Positions 45,575 through 58,141 of a stretch of DNA of 64,000 nt are shown here, one piece after another. A model generated the notes under the pieces. The model saw nothing but the letters and a program-made list of their open reading frames with translations, did no database searches and had not been told where the DNA came from. The stretch is from Actinomucor elegans (lineage: Eukaryota; Mucoromycota; Mucoromycetes; Mucorales; Mucoraceae), in contig JAMSLZ010000010.1 in assembly GCA_026027325.1 (NCBI GenBank), positions 1-64,000 on the forward strand, written 5' to 3'. Within the stretch, counting starts at the first letter, position 1. Each line of letters starts with the position of its first letter. The position numbers were made by a program, and so were the translations under genes.

Positions 45575-46183
45575 ATGTCTACTGAACAAACAATTGTCGT
45601 CCTTATCTCAGGCTCAGGAACCAACCTTCAAGCCTTGATCGATGCTACACAACAAGGCAAATTAAAAGGAAAGATTATTGCCGTTGTTTCCAATAGAAAG
45701 AACGCGTTCGGACTTGAACGCGCCAAAAAAGCAGGTATCCCCACTCTGACATTTTCGCTCAAACAGTTCAAAGACCAAGGCAAGACACGTGTCGACTTTG
45801 ATGTACACGTCGCCAAGACCATTCAAGAGCAATATAAACCTGATCTCGTTATTTTGGCAGGTTGGATGCACATCCTGTCACCTGAATTCTTGAGTTATTT
45901 TAGTAACAATGTCATGAACTTGCATCCCGCTTTACCCGGTCAATTCGACGGTGCTCATGCTATTGACAGAGCTTATGAAGCTTTCAAAAAAGGAGAAATT
46001 AAGCATACGGGTATCATGGTCCATAAAGTCATTGCGGACGTAGATCGTGGAGAAGTCATTCTTCAAAAACAAGTTCCCATTCAAGAAAACGATACTTTAC
46101 AAGACCTCGAAGAAAGAATTCACAAGTTTGAACATGAGCTTATCGTTGAAGGTGCTCAAGTATTCTTGGATAGTTTAAAATAA
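45575..46183 (+). CDS. ADE8: Phosphoribosylglycinamide formyltransferase (GART)
   Basis: Catalyses the third step of purine synthesis, transfer of a formyl group from 10-formyltetrahydrofolate to GAR, in the cytosol. 202 residues, single exon, the usual length for a monofunctional enzyme. Landmarks: the phosphate-binding loop SGSGTNLQALI near residues 12-22, the folate-side GWMHILSP at 96-103, and the catalytic set Asn115 and His117 (MNLHPALPG) with Asp155 (KVIADVDRGEV). The start ATG is followed directly by the first beta strand. The stop is only about 10 bp from the stop of SRP72 on the opposite strand, so the two 3' ends are tightly convergent. As in yeast, it is a stand-alone protein, not fused to other pathway enzymes as in animals. 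Confidence 0.95.
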   Translation: MSTEQTIVVLISGSGTNLQALIDATQQGKLKGKIIAVVSNRKNAFGLERAKKAGIPTLTFSLKQFKDQGKTRVDFDVHVAKTIQEQYKPDLVILAGWMHILSPEFLSYFSNNVMNLHPALPGQFDGAHAIDRAYEAFKKGEIKHTGIMVHKVIADVDRGEVILQKQVPIQENDTLQDLEERIHKFEHELIVEGAQVFLDSLK

Positions 46184-46193
46184 AGTGTATATT

Positions 46194-48343
46194 TTATTTT
46201 TTGCCTTTGCCTTTGCCCTTCTTCTTCTTGCTACTACTCTTGTTGTTGGGTGTTGCATTAACTGCTTTGTCTTTTGTGACCGTTTCTTCGGTTGCTATGG
46301 CAACAGGGACTGTTTTTTTACCGCCAATATTAGCACTTCCTGTTCCACCAATACCTCCTCCTTCCATCGATACACCTTGAGGTCCTTTATTTAATGCCTT
46401 CTTGTTCTTTCCTTTCATACGGAAAGTAGATCTTTCGTGTTTGGGAACCCAACGCTCGGGATCAGGCTTGACGTTAGGATCCATATTCTTGGGATAAAGC
46501 GTAGCCCGCTTCTTTTTCGTCTTGGGCTTCTTAACATGAACACCGTTAGGGTCCTTCTTGACGTAACCTCTTTTAACACCAGGTACAATACTCTCTAAAG
46601 TTTCAATATCCAAATGATTCAAAGCAATTGCAGGTAAAGCGTTACCATATTGTTCTGCTTTTGTACTATCTACTTCAGCATAAGCTGCAATTAAGCCAGC
46701 AATCGCTTGAGTATCAGAAGGATCAGCCTTAACCAATTGTTCATAGTCTGCAACTGCATCTTGGAAACGGCCTGTCTTCAATTTGAAAGCTGCGGTTTGC
46801 TTGATAGTAGATGTAGGTGCCACAGCAGCAGTAGAAGCAAATGAAGCGTCATTCTTCCAAACAGTAGTAGCCTCATCTAAAATCTGCATAGCCTTTTCTG
46901 ATTGACCTGTTTGCTCATACAACCACACCAACAAAGCAATAATAGCTGGCTTGTAATACTGATCCTTATTGTCCTTGACAATAGCTAAATAAGCTTCCAA
47001 CGTAGTAAGTGCTTGTGCAGGTTGAGATTCAAGCAACTGTAATTGGATAGTAGCGAAACGAAGCGCAACAGAAGATGGTTTCTTTTCTGAAAATTTCTTG
47101 AGCTCTTCGACTGCTTTTGCTGCCTTATGTTGGTGATAAGTGGCACTAGCCAAGATAAGATACAAGCTATCATTATCAGGATACTTGTCAATCAACTTTT
47201 GCGCTTGATCTTTGCATGCAGAGTATTTGTTACTGTAAAGTTGCAAGAGACTATTGTTCATGGAAATAACGCGTTTTTGATAGTTTTTAAGCTTGACATC
47301 TGCTTCTTTACTAGTGGCCACCTTCAGCTTATTGCTTGCATCTTCCACATCTTTTGCTTGATCAATAGCAACGATATTGTTGGAAACAACAGCAGAAACA
47401 GTAACATCGCTACGAGTTTTCTATTAATACATATCTTTTATAAAGCAATCAACTTACTGAGAATTCAAGAGTTGCTTATAAATGTTCATAGCATCAGTAG
47501 TACGTCCTTGCAATTGGTAAGTATAACCCAACTGAGTAGCAATGACAGCCAACTCTTCTTCTTGTTCCTCTTTACTCATTCCTTGCGATCTATCACTGCA
47601 TTGTTCTGTCAAAGATCTGTCAGTTTTCTTCATTCCAGTAGAAACTGTTTACTTACTATGAGCCAATTCAAGTTGTTGCTGAGCCTTCTTGACATCGCCT
47701 CGAGCCAAATAGACAGAAGCTGCATTATAAGCAACTTCATAAAGATCGGCACTTTCCTTCAACTCAGTCTTGTCCTTGATAGCTGATTTGCTATTGGAAA
47801 ATAGCAGACCAGCCTTGGCAGCCAACAAGTTGACTTGAATTTCATCATAAAGAGAATTGCTCTTGTCTGACGATTTCAAAAGGGATTCGTATACCTGAAC
47901 TGCCTTTTCAAATTGGCCTTGCGAGTACAGCTATATGTAATAAACGAATTAATCTCGAGCTATTTTCCGTTTCTTTCTTTATTTACCAACTGAGCCTCAA
48001 GATATAATAAAGAAGGGTCATCTTGTTTGTCATTCTTGGCTTTGACCTCTTCCAAAAGCTCCATGGCAGGTACCAGTTGGTTGGTACGATAATAACAGTA
48101 AATTTTTTCATAGGATAAATCAATATCGCTATTTCTGAATTGACGTGCAATCATCGTAAGAGCCTCCTTGTACTTTTCGAGACGAATCAATGTCACCACT
48201 TTGCATTGAAGCGTGAGCTGATCATCTGGATTCAACTTGATGAGTTTATCACAGACTTGTAAACTGAGTTCATCGTCATAATCTTCTACTGCTTTCTTTA
48301 ATTCTGTGAATAGCGTTGTTATTTGCTGTTCTTTGGTCGCCAT
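46194..48343 (-). CDS. SRP72: Signal recognition particle subunit SRP72
   Basis: Scaffold protein of the signal recognition particle; binds SRP68 through N-terminal TPR repeats and SRP RNA through a C-terminal basic segment. Start ATG at 48343 (MATKEQQITTLFTELKKA). About five exons, with introns near 47940-47985, 47600-47655 and 47410-47460, giving about 640 residues. TPR-like helix pairs run through the first 500 residues. The RNA-binding signature is clear: KKKRATLYPKNMDPNVKPDP followed by ERWVPKHERSTFRMKGKNKK. A Lys/Gly-rich tail ends in KKKKGKGKGKK. All expected parts are present. The ORF continues upstream in frame beyond 48343, but the internal Met fits the conserved family start better. 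Confidence 0.93.
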
Positions 48344-50876
48344 ATTAACTATATGAGTCGATTGAATTTCGCGTATTATGGAAACTAGAGGAAGGAAAGG
48401 GCAGGCATTGAGCTCAAGCTCTAATCCCCGTTCACGCGAATTCACACTCAATTGGAGCGGGGATTCAAGCAGCGAATGATTGGCCGTCAATCACTCTCAT
48501 TACCATAAGCAGTCACGAAGGAATATATCCAGATCTACTGTAGTCCTTTCTTTCCACTTACATCTGATGTTTAATGGACCTTGAATAAAAATGGATCAGC
48601 CTTACTTATGGTTTACACAGTATAATCTTTATATAATCATGTTTACGCGGTACTTTGACTGTATCTACAGCACAGCAACATATTAGCTAAGCCGTTCTTA
48701 CATTCGATCATATAGTATTTAATATATTTCAAGCTGTGCAATAGAATTCTTGGTCTTTGTTTTAATTTGTACAATAAAATACAACCCCACGTTCTGCGTG
48801 ATTTTATTCCTATTGTCTCTATTATTACTTTAGACATCCAGAACTCTCACTTACTACTATTAACTCATATTTTGCTATAGTTGATATGTTTATATACTGC
48901 TTCTTTACTAGAATTAAGAAAGTGTTGAAAAACTGATAACAGCTGATTTTGATACAAATAATTTAGGGAGCGGATCAACAATCAAAATTCTTTCGCGTCT
49001 AATAGAAAAAAAAACTTATGATGTATTTTGATAATAGAGTTACAGCTTTGAGGCATTATATTACACTATTCTATTATGATTTTGATATGGTCTTAAAAAA
49101 AAAAGAATTTGCAATACTTGAAGCAACTTTTTTTTAACTATAAGGCTGGAAAGAGGAGCCGCTTTATTTACCATCGTTTAATAAAGTTCTTGATATACGT
49201 GGGAATTCATACAGATGATGTGCTGCTTAGCAGATATGGCATTGAGCCGAGGCCGATCAAGGAGTTTTTTTATCGATCTATATATGAAAGGTATATCATT
49301 TGCAAGACAAGATATACGAAATTATGGTCCAGTTAAACTAAAATTCTAATAGACGCTGCAACCTATTCTGGGGATGAGCTCTACTTGTCAGACGCGATAT
49401 TAGACTGTGTTTGGTTGAGAAATGTAAGGATCATTAGATATGGTTTTCTTACTAATAAATGTGTAAGGTTTTTCGTCATTTATTAAAGTCTAATATGCTT
49501 ACTATAGTTTAACCAAATAAATGATTTTGCTGAACATAGTAGTAGTTTATTTTGAGCATGTGTTGTTCATCCATTGTGATATTAAAACAGAATCTGTCAA
49601 GCAATATACAGATCTCGAATCTGCTATATTACTTGCATGTAGTTGTAGTTCATTCCTGAAGTAGGACACAACCACTATGTTTTAATTAAGCTTTAGTTGG
49701 ACAACTGCAATAATTTGTTCAAAACAAGTAACAGCCATCAAATGGGCGTTGGCATGAATCGACGATTGAGGAATGGCGAAATGTTGGAAAGGGAAATACC
49801 GAAAATTTTCGAGCGTCATTTTTTTTTGAGGGTTTTCAAAGCATGAACCTCAAATAAACGGGTTCAGTACATGGGAGAATATGCAGTCGCACTATTGTTT
49901 TTTTGTAAAGTACTCGAGCTATTATATCTGCATTGCTATGAAATCCGAGCATCCTATTTTATCGCTAAAGCTTCGGCAAACTGACTGTAACTCCAATTGA
50001 TCTGCACACCATTCGATATGCCATTCAAGTTATCACGAACTTTATTGACATATATTTTCTGCGTCGACGATCATTTACGATGAAAAATAATATCGAAGAT
50101 CTGACCAAAAGCATAATTGGCAGTTGCACCTCCGACTGCTAATAAAGCGGAAAGAGCCTTAAAGCGACAAAACGTTGCATCAATTTGCAACAGTATTAAA
50201 TACCTTTAGAAACATAGTCTATATCGCAGCTACATTTGGAATCCTTTTGTTTTTTTTTTTTCGTATAGATTTATAAACTTGGCATATTTTTGAAGACATA
50301 AAAAAAAAGGTTGAATAACACCTATAAAACAGTATTGAGCATGTATCAACTTCTTACCAAAGAAAACGCCATCAGTCGAAAGCAAATATAGCTTAGTATA
50401 TGCATCGTTTGATACACAACTGCTCTTTGCATAAACTATTTCACTACTCTCATTATGCATCAACACTTTCTTACTATTTAAAAAGTTTAACAAAAGAAAG
50501 AGAAACTAAAAATCTGATGATCCTTAAAAAGGCAGCTTCTTGTACCCTGACGCGGTGTCTAAACCGAAAGTTTATATGTGAATCACTTCGGGATCAGACA
50601 TGTCACCCGAGCCAAGTGTTGTGCTTCTTTATTTACAGAAAAGAAAGAGTAACCAAGTGCAACAAAGCTTTCTTTTAAAAGGGCATTTTTCACCCGCAGC
50701 TTTCTTTTGTTCGTCATGCTTTCTTTTCCTTTTGCGTTTACTTTACCGTTTCCAACAGTCTAAGATCCTTGTTTATTATTCACAGACCTTTTTTTTTTTC
50801 ATTTATAATCCCTTTCTTATTACTTATCCCCTTTTGTTTCGTAACTGAATCACTAAAAAAAAATTTTCTAAATAAC
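48344..50876. other. Intergenic region, 2.5 kb, with dispersed repeats
   Basis: No convincing gene. 48690-48860 resembles 28780-28945. 49540-49640 belongs to a degenerate repeat also seen at about 54785, 55125 and 60190. The 3' part (50700-50870) is a long pyrimidine-rich promoter or leader for the next gene. Confidence 0.5.
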
Positions 50877-52487
50877 ATGGCACAAAATAGCAGCACACAC
50901 TTGTCAACTGTATTCCAAAAACCAGACTCTATTGACACTCCAATCTATGAAAAACCCAACGCGTATGATGAAGAACCTCCCGTTGTTATCACAGCTAGTC
51001 GCCATGGTAGTAAGAGTAGTAGAATGACAGTTGATTCTTATGCTAGTCGTTACTTTCAAAGAAGAGAACAGAAAATGAATGTCGTGTGTCGCAAAAGTAG
51101 TACTAGGTCAAGCATCATGAGCCGACCTGTTTCTTCCTCTTCTACCTATACCACTGATCAAGAAATCTATTATTCCCCCAATACACCCGTGGAATCTCCA
51201 CCTTTATCACCCAAATCACCCACCCTTCGTCATAGTAAATCAGCCTATTACTCGCAAATCGACAAACACATCACTTCTTATATCCTGAGTCAGCCTATGC
51301 CAACTACTCAAACTACTTTGGCTGGACATCATGATGATTTATTAAAAGATGCACCTCATTACGTGCTCCCATCATCACCTGCCAATAGTATCACAGGCCT
51401 TGATACAGAAACTATTACTGCAGAAACTTTGACCAATAACAAAAACGCTACCAGTGTGGTTGCTGCTGCAGCCGCACTACTTTCGAATGACAGTGGCATT
51501 GTATCATCCTTCTTTTTACAGCAACAAAATAAGAAAAATCGAACAATCAAGACCAGTGATCCAAAAAACAGTGCAATTGCTACTACTACAACTACAAAAA
51601 CTTTACTTGGCGGTAAAACAAATAACAATGTGGTGATTTATAATTTCAAGAAGGCCAGTGTCCTTAAGCCAAATCAACATCAAATCTTTCTGCATATTGA
51701 TCACCATGATGATGAAGAGGACGAAGAAGTGATGGTCTATCGCAAAGTTCAACCTTATTCTTATACTCGGGGGTTCCAAAGCATGCTCTATGTCAACCGT
51801 AACGATGGTCAAGGCGTCAAAGTAGCTGAAGCGCGACGTAAAGCGTTCGGTAAGGAAATCACGATTGATACTGCCGACTATGAAAACAGCACTATCAATG
51901 ATATTACGCAGCCACACATCCCTAATCTCAAGTCAGCGGCCACCCACAATCACCATAGCCAAGAACTTGTCAAACGTTCCCAATCCAATATTTTGTTTGA
52001 GTACGAAACTTGGTTTCATGGCTCACGTATGCGTTGGAAACGACCCAGTTTATTGTCCCATGACTTTACTTGCGAAATTAAATTGACTAAAGAAGAGAAA
52101 AAGAAACAATTTCAGCAAATGCTGATGGAAAAGAAGCTGATGGCTGCCAACAACAAGAGATCAAATAGTAATGGAAAGAAGAGATCGCCCTATGATCAAG
52201 TTATTGAAACCATGACTACACAAGACGATGGCTTTATCGATAGTGATAGCGATAATGACGAGGATGATCATGATAACCACACTCACAAGACTTGTAGAAG
52301 ATGGAAGCTAATTGCAGAGTTTCATAGCCGCTCTATGAGCTACTTGAGCAAGGACCTTGGTGTCTTATCGATTGACCTAGACATCATGAACCAAGTAGAA
52401 AAAGAAAGATGCGATTTACTGGAAGCCAACCTTGTTATGACTTGCTGCACTTTAATAGATTTAATACGGGAAGTAATGGGCAAGTAG
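50877..52487 (+). CDS. Uncharacterised protein with a possible tubby-like C-terminal domain
   Basis: Single exon, 536 residues from ATG 50877, chosen because the 36 upstream in-frame codons are a pyrimidine-rich leader. The first 230 residues are disordered, Ser/Thr/Pro-rich, with stretches such as SSSTYTTDQE and SPPLSPKSPTLRHSKS that suggest kinase targets. The C-terminal half looks folded: a beta-rich part (VVIYNFKKASVL, VMVYRKVQPYSYTRGFQSML), then WFHGSRMRWKRPSLLSHDFTC, a Lys/Asn-rich acidic loop (DSDSDNDEDD) and a last block WKLIAEFHSRSM ... LEANLVMTCCTLIDLIREV. The order of these blocks reminds me of fungal tubby/LURP-like barrel proteins, but I am not sure. No membrane segment or catalytic motif is evident. 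The function is unknown. Confidence 0.8.
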   Translation: MAQNSSTHLSTVFQKPDSIDTPIYEKPNAYDEEPPVVITASRHGSKSSRMTVDSYASRYFQRREQKMNVVCRKSSTRSSIMSRPVSSSSTYTTDQEIYYSPNTPVESPPLSPKSPTLRHSKSAYYSQIDKHITSYILSQPMPTTQTTLAGHHDDLLKDAPHYVLPSSPANSITGLDTETITAETLTNNKNATSVVAAAAALLSNDSGIVSSFFLQQQNKKNRTIKTSDPKNSAIATTTTTKTLLGGKTNNNVVIYNFKKASVLKPNQHQIFLHIDHHDDEEDEEVMVYRKVQPYSYTRGFQSMLYVNRNDGQGVKVAEARRKAFGKEITIDTADYENSTINDITQPHIPNLKSAATHNHHSQELVKRSQSNILFEYETWFHGSRMRWKRPSLLSHDFTCEIKLTKEEKKKQFQQMLMEKKLMAANNKRSNSNGKKRSPYDQVIETMTTQDDGFIDSDSDNDEDDHDNHTHKTCRRWKLIAEFHSRSMSYLSKDLGVLSIDLDIMNQVEKERCDLLEANLVMTCCTLIDLIREVMGK

Positions 52488-52696
52488 TTTCCTCTATTTG
52501 TTTTTTGAATACAATAAAGTTCGATCTTTTTCCTTTGAATGTATGAAACAATAAGGGACATTAAAGGGATTATAGTGAAACTCTAAAGAAAATATACAGT
52601 AGTACCACTGTCAATAGATAGCCATATAAAAACCAATCTTCATTTCCTAGGTTCTTTCTTTCTTTTTTTTTATTCAATACTACAATATATTACAAC

Positions 52697-54383
52697 ATGT
52701 ACTTTCTATGCAAACTACTCTATATAGCTATCTTTGCGCTATTGTCTGCTGCCCCGCCGTATCTGCCACTATATTATCATGAGGTGCTTAATTTTTCCTC
52801 TGATCAAATCGGCCTAGTCCTGGCCATTGCGCCCTTTGTTCAGTCGGTGGCCTGTCCTTTGTGGACCTATATTGTAGACAAAAAACCCGCGTTACACGGC
52901 ACTATCATGGCCTCTACAAGCTTTTTGGGTGGCTCTGCTATCATGGGTATTATGTTCATTGGACACTATGTGTCTTCTCTAGAAATACCTAAATCACTTG
53001 AATTGGCCTCCATTCAACTGTCAAATACTGCACTGGTTACTATCACTTCAACATTGGCTTTGGCTTTTGCTTTCTTTACGCTACCCAATATGTCGCTTGT
53101 AGATAGCGCAGTGATGAAGATTCTGGGCCCCAACAAAATCCTATATGGTATGTATACGAGAAAATGGGATTACAAAAACTATTTCTAATGTTTGTGTTTA
53201 TAGGCGAGCAAAGATTATGGGGTTCTGTATCAGCAGGATTAACTATCTTACTGGTCGGACAGTTGCTTTCAATCACTGAAAATTTTGATATGCTATTCTA
53301 TGTCTTTGGTGCTTCGACGCTTTGTTTTATGGTATTTTCATGCTTTGCCAATGTGAATACAGAGGATGTACAATATGCATTGGTACCAGAAACCATGCAT
53401 GAACCTTCGTTGGAGGATGTTCTCAGCAATCAAACCTCTGCTACAGGAAAAAGATTGGTTCCAGTCAACACCAATGCCTCTGAGAAATTGTTAAATGACC
53501 GGGTGCCTGCCAATACCTACAGTACTATCTCTTCTGATGTCAATAGCAATAGCCATTATGTGGATTTGTTCAAAACCAACAGTATTGCTTCAGCCCATAC
53601 TATCCGTGAAGAGGCTGATGAAACACTGGATGCCCTTGGTCACCCGAATCTCGGATTAGCCATTTCTCGTATCGCTTCTGTGGATCAGTCTATTACAGCA
53701 GGTCTAATGGATGTAACTACAGAAGGCATCCCTACTGCTAAAAATGTTTTTAAATCGGTGCGTGTTCTTACATTCTTGATCACTACCTTATTGTTCGGCG
53801 TTACTCTATCAATCATAATCAACTTTTTGTTTCTGTTTCTAAGCAAGGATCTGAACATGCCTGCTAGCTGGATTGGTTGGACGGGTCCTACTACTGGTGT
53901 TACTGAACTATTATGTTTCTGTTTCTCAAAGCAGGTAATCTAAGTAATTTTTTCATTATGATGATAAAGATATTCACAATGGTCCATTGTTAGCTGACTG
54001 AATTATTTGGTGTTACAAATATGATTCTGACTGCACACATTGCTACGATTGCCCGTTGTTTGGCCTATACTGTTTTGAAACCTGATTCGTTCATCACCAA
54101 CGTCAGTGCTTTGTCACTCCAAACACTGCACGGGGTTGGTTTTGGTATCTTTTGGGCTACCGCCGTCAGCGAAATCGATGGTTTTTTCCCTCCAGAACAG
54201 AGATCGGTTGCACAAGGAATTTTGGGTGCTCTCCATTTCGGTCTTGGTACAGGCTTAGGCGCATTGATTGGTGGTTATCTATATGAATACTTTGGTGCAA
54301 TTTCGATGTTTCGTATTGCCGCTACTGTAGCAGCTGTAAACATGACTATTTTTTATATCGGAAGACTAGATAGATTCAAATAA
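52697..54383 (+). CDS. MFS_1-like transporter (MFSD6-type major facilitator)
   Basis: Three exons, 52697-53147, 53204-53934 and 53994-54383, add to 1,572 bp (523 residues) with exact frame. The N-terminus has the PPYLPLYYHEVLNFSSDQIG loop typical of MFS_1-like (LacY-related, MFSD6) proteins. The splice junction restores LYGEQRLWGSVSAGL, the expected motif after helix 4-5. About twelve hydrophobic segments are visible, with a long hydrophilic loop of about 130 residues between the halves (around 53380-53740). Helix 10-12 contains GFGIFWATAVSEIDGFFPPE and GLGTGLGALIGGYLYEYFG. Substrate unknown. Likely membrane-located; which membrane cannot be told. Confidence 0.85.
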
Positions 54384-56327
54384 ACATGCTTTAGAGTAAA
54401 TAAATTAGATGACCCTGATAAGCTACTCCGCTGTATTTCATATCGATTAACTCGGCACTCTATATTTAGTGATTTCGTAACATTACTGATATATACATAA
54501 ATAGGAATAAATGAGAGAAACTAGAGTAAAATAGTAACTAATCTGATATACAAGTACATTCATTGTACCTAGTGAAGTCATGGTCTTGATATAGTAGATA
54601 GCAGTCATCCATTTCAAGTTACGGCTACTTATCCGATGCAACAATGGAGTGAGATTGGCTAGAAGATAATCCAATGCTTAGATAATATTTATATTCTTTT
54701 TTATTAAGAGCCATATGCTGGTTATTATTCATGCACATGTAATAAATACACTATTCAACAGTTGACTAAAAAGTCTGTTAGAAATAACAGCTCATTTTAA
54801 GCATGTGGCACTAGTCAGATGCAACGTTAGACCAGGATTAATCTTAAGATCTATAAATCTATTACGTATCCAATTCTTATGAAATGAAGCAAATTTCCAG
54901 TCAAAGAATGCAAATGTAACATATTTATTGACGTCTACTCAAATATCTTTTATAGTGAAAGCAGTTATCTGTTTTAAACATGCGCATTGTAGTTACTCAA
55001 TGCCATGATAAATCAAGATCGGTCCAATCATTATGAAATCATTAAACTTGATTTAGATGAAACCTAGTATTTTATAGTCAATCGCCAAAATACAAGACAC
55101 TCGTTGTGCACCAGCATAATAATAGCTTTAATAGATGCAATGTTTTATTTTGAGCATATGCTAGCCATCAAATGTGACAGAAAATAGAATTGGCCGAGAA
55201 ATATAGAGATGAAGGAAGTGTAATGATTTAAAACATCTTCGAGGCATACCTTATAAACTGAATCAACATAATACATACCCAGTACCTGATCAATCTCCGT
55301 ACTTTCCTGGAACTTACAATTAACAATGATAAAATGATTATCAAGCTCTAAAAGACTATATCAAATCTAATAAAATACGCATTTCATTATTGAATTAGCA
55401 ACAAAGAAAATGTTAGGTAACCCTAAGTTAATAAACTCAAAGCACCCTTAAGCCCTGGTACTCCTCGCATAAACACTGATAGTTCATACATGCCTGATAA
55501 TTGTATATACGATATGCAAGACCATCATGAGTGATTACATCTTGGAAAACTATCCAGATTTAATTTTTGTCGCGTTGTCCTTTGCCGGAAAGAACAACTG
55601 CAACTTCTAGAAGGCTGCTCATATGAAACAGTAGTCAAAAATGGGAGATCTGAACCAAGTCAAACTGGTATGGGGTTTAATTTTTACTTGGAAGGCAATG
55701 AAGGAACATCAATATATTTGTATTATCAAGAAGTCAAGCAAAGATGCAGGTTCGGTGGTGTATTAAAGCATTTCGTACCCAATGTTACCGGAGCTGAGGC
55801 ATTTTACCCAATTTTTTGGTCCCAGAGCTTTGGCAGTTTCTCGTATGTTCCTTTGACGTCGTCTGGTAGTGTAGCTACCAAAATAGTTGGTTATCCCAAC
55901 ATAAAGGTATAAAATCCTTTCTATGCCCACGATTATACCGAAAGGCACCACGGTAAAGATTTTGATCATAACTGTGTTCATTTGTAGAACTCTAGTATCT
56001 AATATAAAATACTTAATACTTGATTCAAGCTGCAATAACTAACCAGTTAGCATTAGATAAACCAAACTTGCCATCCCTCCCTAATAATTTTGAAATCCGT
56101 GTAAAAGTGTTTTTCTGCTTACTTATTTATTTTACTACATTGATACATCAAATAAAACTGCTTATATTATCTCATCCGCTTTTCGCTATTGACATAAGTA
56201 TTTAGTGTTTTGATATGTTTATTTGATATGGTTATATTTTACGTCTATAATGTACATAGTGGGTTTGAAGAAGAATAAAGGGTTAAAATTATACAATAAA
56301 AGCATTTTGTTTAAAAAATTGCTGTCA
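54384..56327. other. Intergenic region, 1.9 kb, with two copies of a degenerate repeat
   Basis: No gene is supported. About 54785-54880 and 55125-55215 share TTTTGAGCAT-like and CATC-AATGTGA-like blocks with 49540-49640 and 60190-60290. Confidence 0.45.
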
Positions 56328-57398
56328 TTAGTTTTCAGGAAAGAAAGTGGATTCAAGGATGATGCCAGTAACACGGTAAGGGTCCATGTTGGAAGCGGGT
56401 CTACGGTCTTCAAAGTAGCCTTTGCCTTCCTTACCAACATGACGAGGGATACGAATAGAAGCACCGCGATGAGCAATACCGTAGGTAAAATTATTAATAT
56501 TACCAGTTTCATGCTTACCGGTCAAACGCTGGTCATTATCTTCACCATAACAAGCAATATGTTCATAATGGCGTTTGCCAATCTTCTTGATGGCACGTTC
56601 AATAGCTTCTAAACCACCTTCTTGGCGCATCTCTTCTGTAGAAAAGTTGGTATGGCAACCAGCACCATTCCAGTCGCCCTTGATTGGCTTGGGATGTATA
56701 GAAACAATAATACCAAAGTCTTCAGAAACGCGTTCTAAAAGGTAGCGAGATGCCCAGAGCTCATCCGACATGGAGATACCGAGACAAGGACCAACTTGAT
56801 ATTCAAATTGACCAGGAGCCACTTCAGCGTTGACGCCTGAAATATTGATGCCGGCGTAGAGACAAGCACGGTAATGTGCCTCAATGATATCACGACCAAA
56901 AATCTTACCAGCACCAACACCACAGTAATATTTACCTTGGGGCTCGGGGAAACCGTGCTTGGGCCAACCATAAGGCTTGGAAGTTTCAGGATCAAAGAGC
57001 ATGTATTCTTGTTCAATACCGAACCAAGGCTTTGAATCAGCGTAAGTATCCATGATCTTCTTACAGGCGTGGCGATGGTTGGTCGCATGGGGCGTGCCAT
57101 CAGGGTTGTAAGTCTCACAGATAACAAACTTGTTATCACCGCCACGGAAAGGATCAGAGAAGAGGGCAACAGGTTGGATCAATATATCAGAATCGTGACC
57201 TTCAGCTTGACCAGTCGACGAACCATCAAAGTTCCATTCAGGTAATTGTTCAGGCTTAGTAGGAACAAAGTCAACAGTTCTGGTCTTGCTTCTCAGACCA
57301 TTGACAGCATCAATCCAAACGTATTCGACTTGAACCTTGTTCTTTTGATCGAGCGCGAGGTATTTTTGGAGAAGTTCGTTATTAGAGATTGCAGCCAT
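56328..57398 (-). CDS. GLN1: Glutamine synthetase, type II
   Basis: Makes glutamine from glutamate, ammonia and ATP in the cytosol. 356 residues without introns, the usual eukaryotic GSII length. Motifs in order: the beta-grasp domain with [14 protein letters not shown], then [18 protein letters not shown] (substrate loop), EQEYMLFDP (metal-binding Glu), [17 protein letters not shown] (metal sites), the [14 protein letters not shown] signature and the ATP loop [13 protein letters not shown]. The ending (GIILESTFF) is normal. The codon choice is less AT-rich and more biased than in the neighbours, as expected for a highly expressed gene. A long TA repeat lies about 70 bp upstream (57470-57488). 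Confidence 0.97.
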   Translation of the reverse strand: MAAISNNELLQKYLALDQKNKVQVEYVWIDAVNGLRSKTRTVDFVPTKPEQLPEWNFDGSSTGQAEGHDSDILIQPVALFSDPFRGGDNKFVICETYNPDGTPHATNHRHACKKIMDTYADSKPWFGIEQEYMLFDPETSKPYGWPKHGFPEPQGKYYCGVGAGKIFGRDIIEAHYRACLYAGINISGVNAEVAPGQFEYQVGPCLGISMSDELWASRYLLERVSEDFGIIVSIHPKPIKGDWNGAGCHTNFSTEEMRQEGGLEAIERAIKKIGKRHYEHIACYGEDNDQRLTGKHETGNINNFTYGIAHRGASIRIPRHVGKEGKGYFEDRRPASNMDPYRVTGIILESTFFPEN

Positions 57399-58141
57399 TA
57401 AGTAAGTGTATATGAAGTTAATTGTAGAATTTGTTTTATGGTTGCAACGCCTTGTATTTATATGTTTTTATATATATATATATATATCACAAGCTAAATG
57501 GATCCTCTTTCCCTATCGAGAGCCCATTTAAGGCAAGTGTTGGGCTACTTTTTCATGAAGCGCAAGCTTATCAAATATTACTCCGATTGTATGAGTTTCT
57601 TATCTTTGAAGAGTTGTTGTACACAGTGAATTTTAAACTTTGGCTGGTAGGGTTCAAAAACTACCTCCAATGGCTTATACCCTTCCCAACTATCTGAGCA
57701 TACACGACACTATATTCCTTTCAGTTAGTAAATATGGTCTTGTTACTGAGACTGCTGGTTGATTAAAGTACTTTTTCGTAGTTGCGAATAATATGTTATA
57801 ATATTTCCTGGCTAATTTACTAATCGATCTATATGAATTACTGTTGTTAGTCTGATTGGATCTTGTTGGATAATGAGATAGATAGAGATAAGACAAGATG
57901 TAGATGGCTCTAAATGCTCTCCATTCACTGTGTGAAAACTATCATATCTTATCGTTGCCAAGTTTGTGTTTCTCCGTGATCTCGCTTCACTTTATTGTTA
58001 GACAAGAGGTTAGATGCACTTTTTCGTTAATTCCAGCCAAAAATATCTGGAAATAGTGCACACCCTCGAGAACCAGTCAAGGTTCAGCTTTTACATGTAC
58101 TACTTTGCCGGCTATAAACGAAGAGATAAAGAGTTCCTTTA
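57399..58141. other. Intergenic region, no gene seen
   Basis: Contains the glutamine synthetase promoter side, a (TA)n tract near 57470-57488 and no supported ORF. Confidence 0.5.

Noticed and set aside
55670..55912. 80-codon ORF between the transporter and glutamine synthetase
   Set aside because: Composition is protein-like in part, but there is no domain, no splice continuation and the region has decayed repeats nearby.
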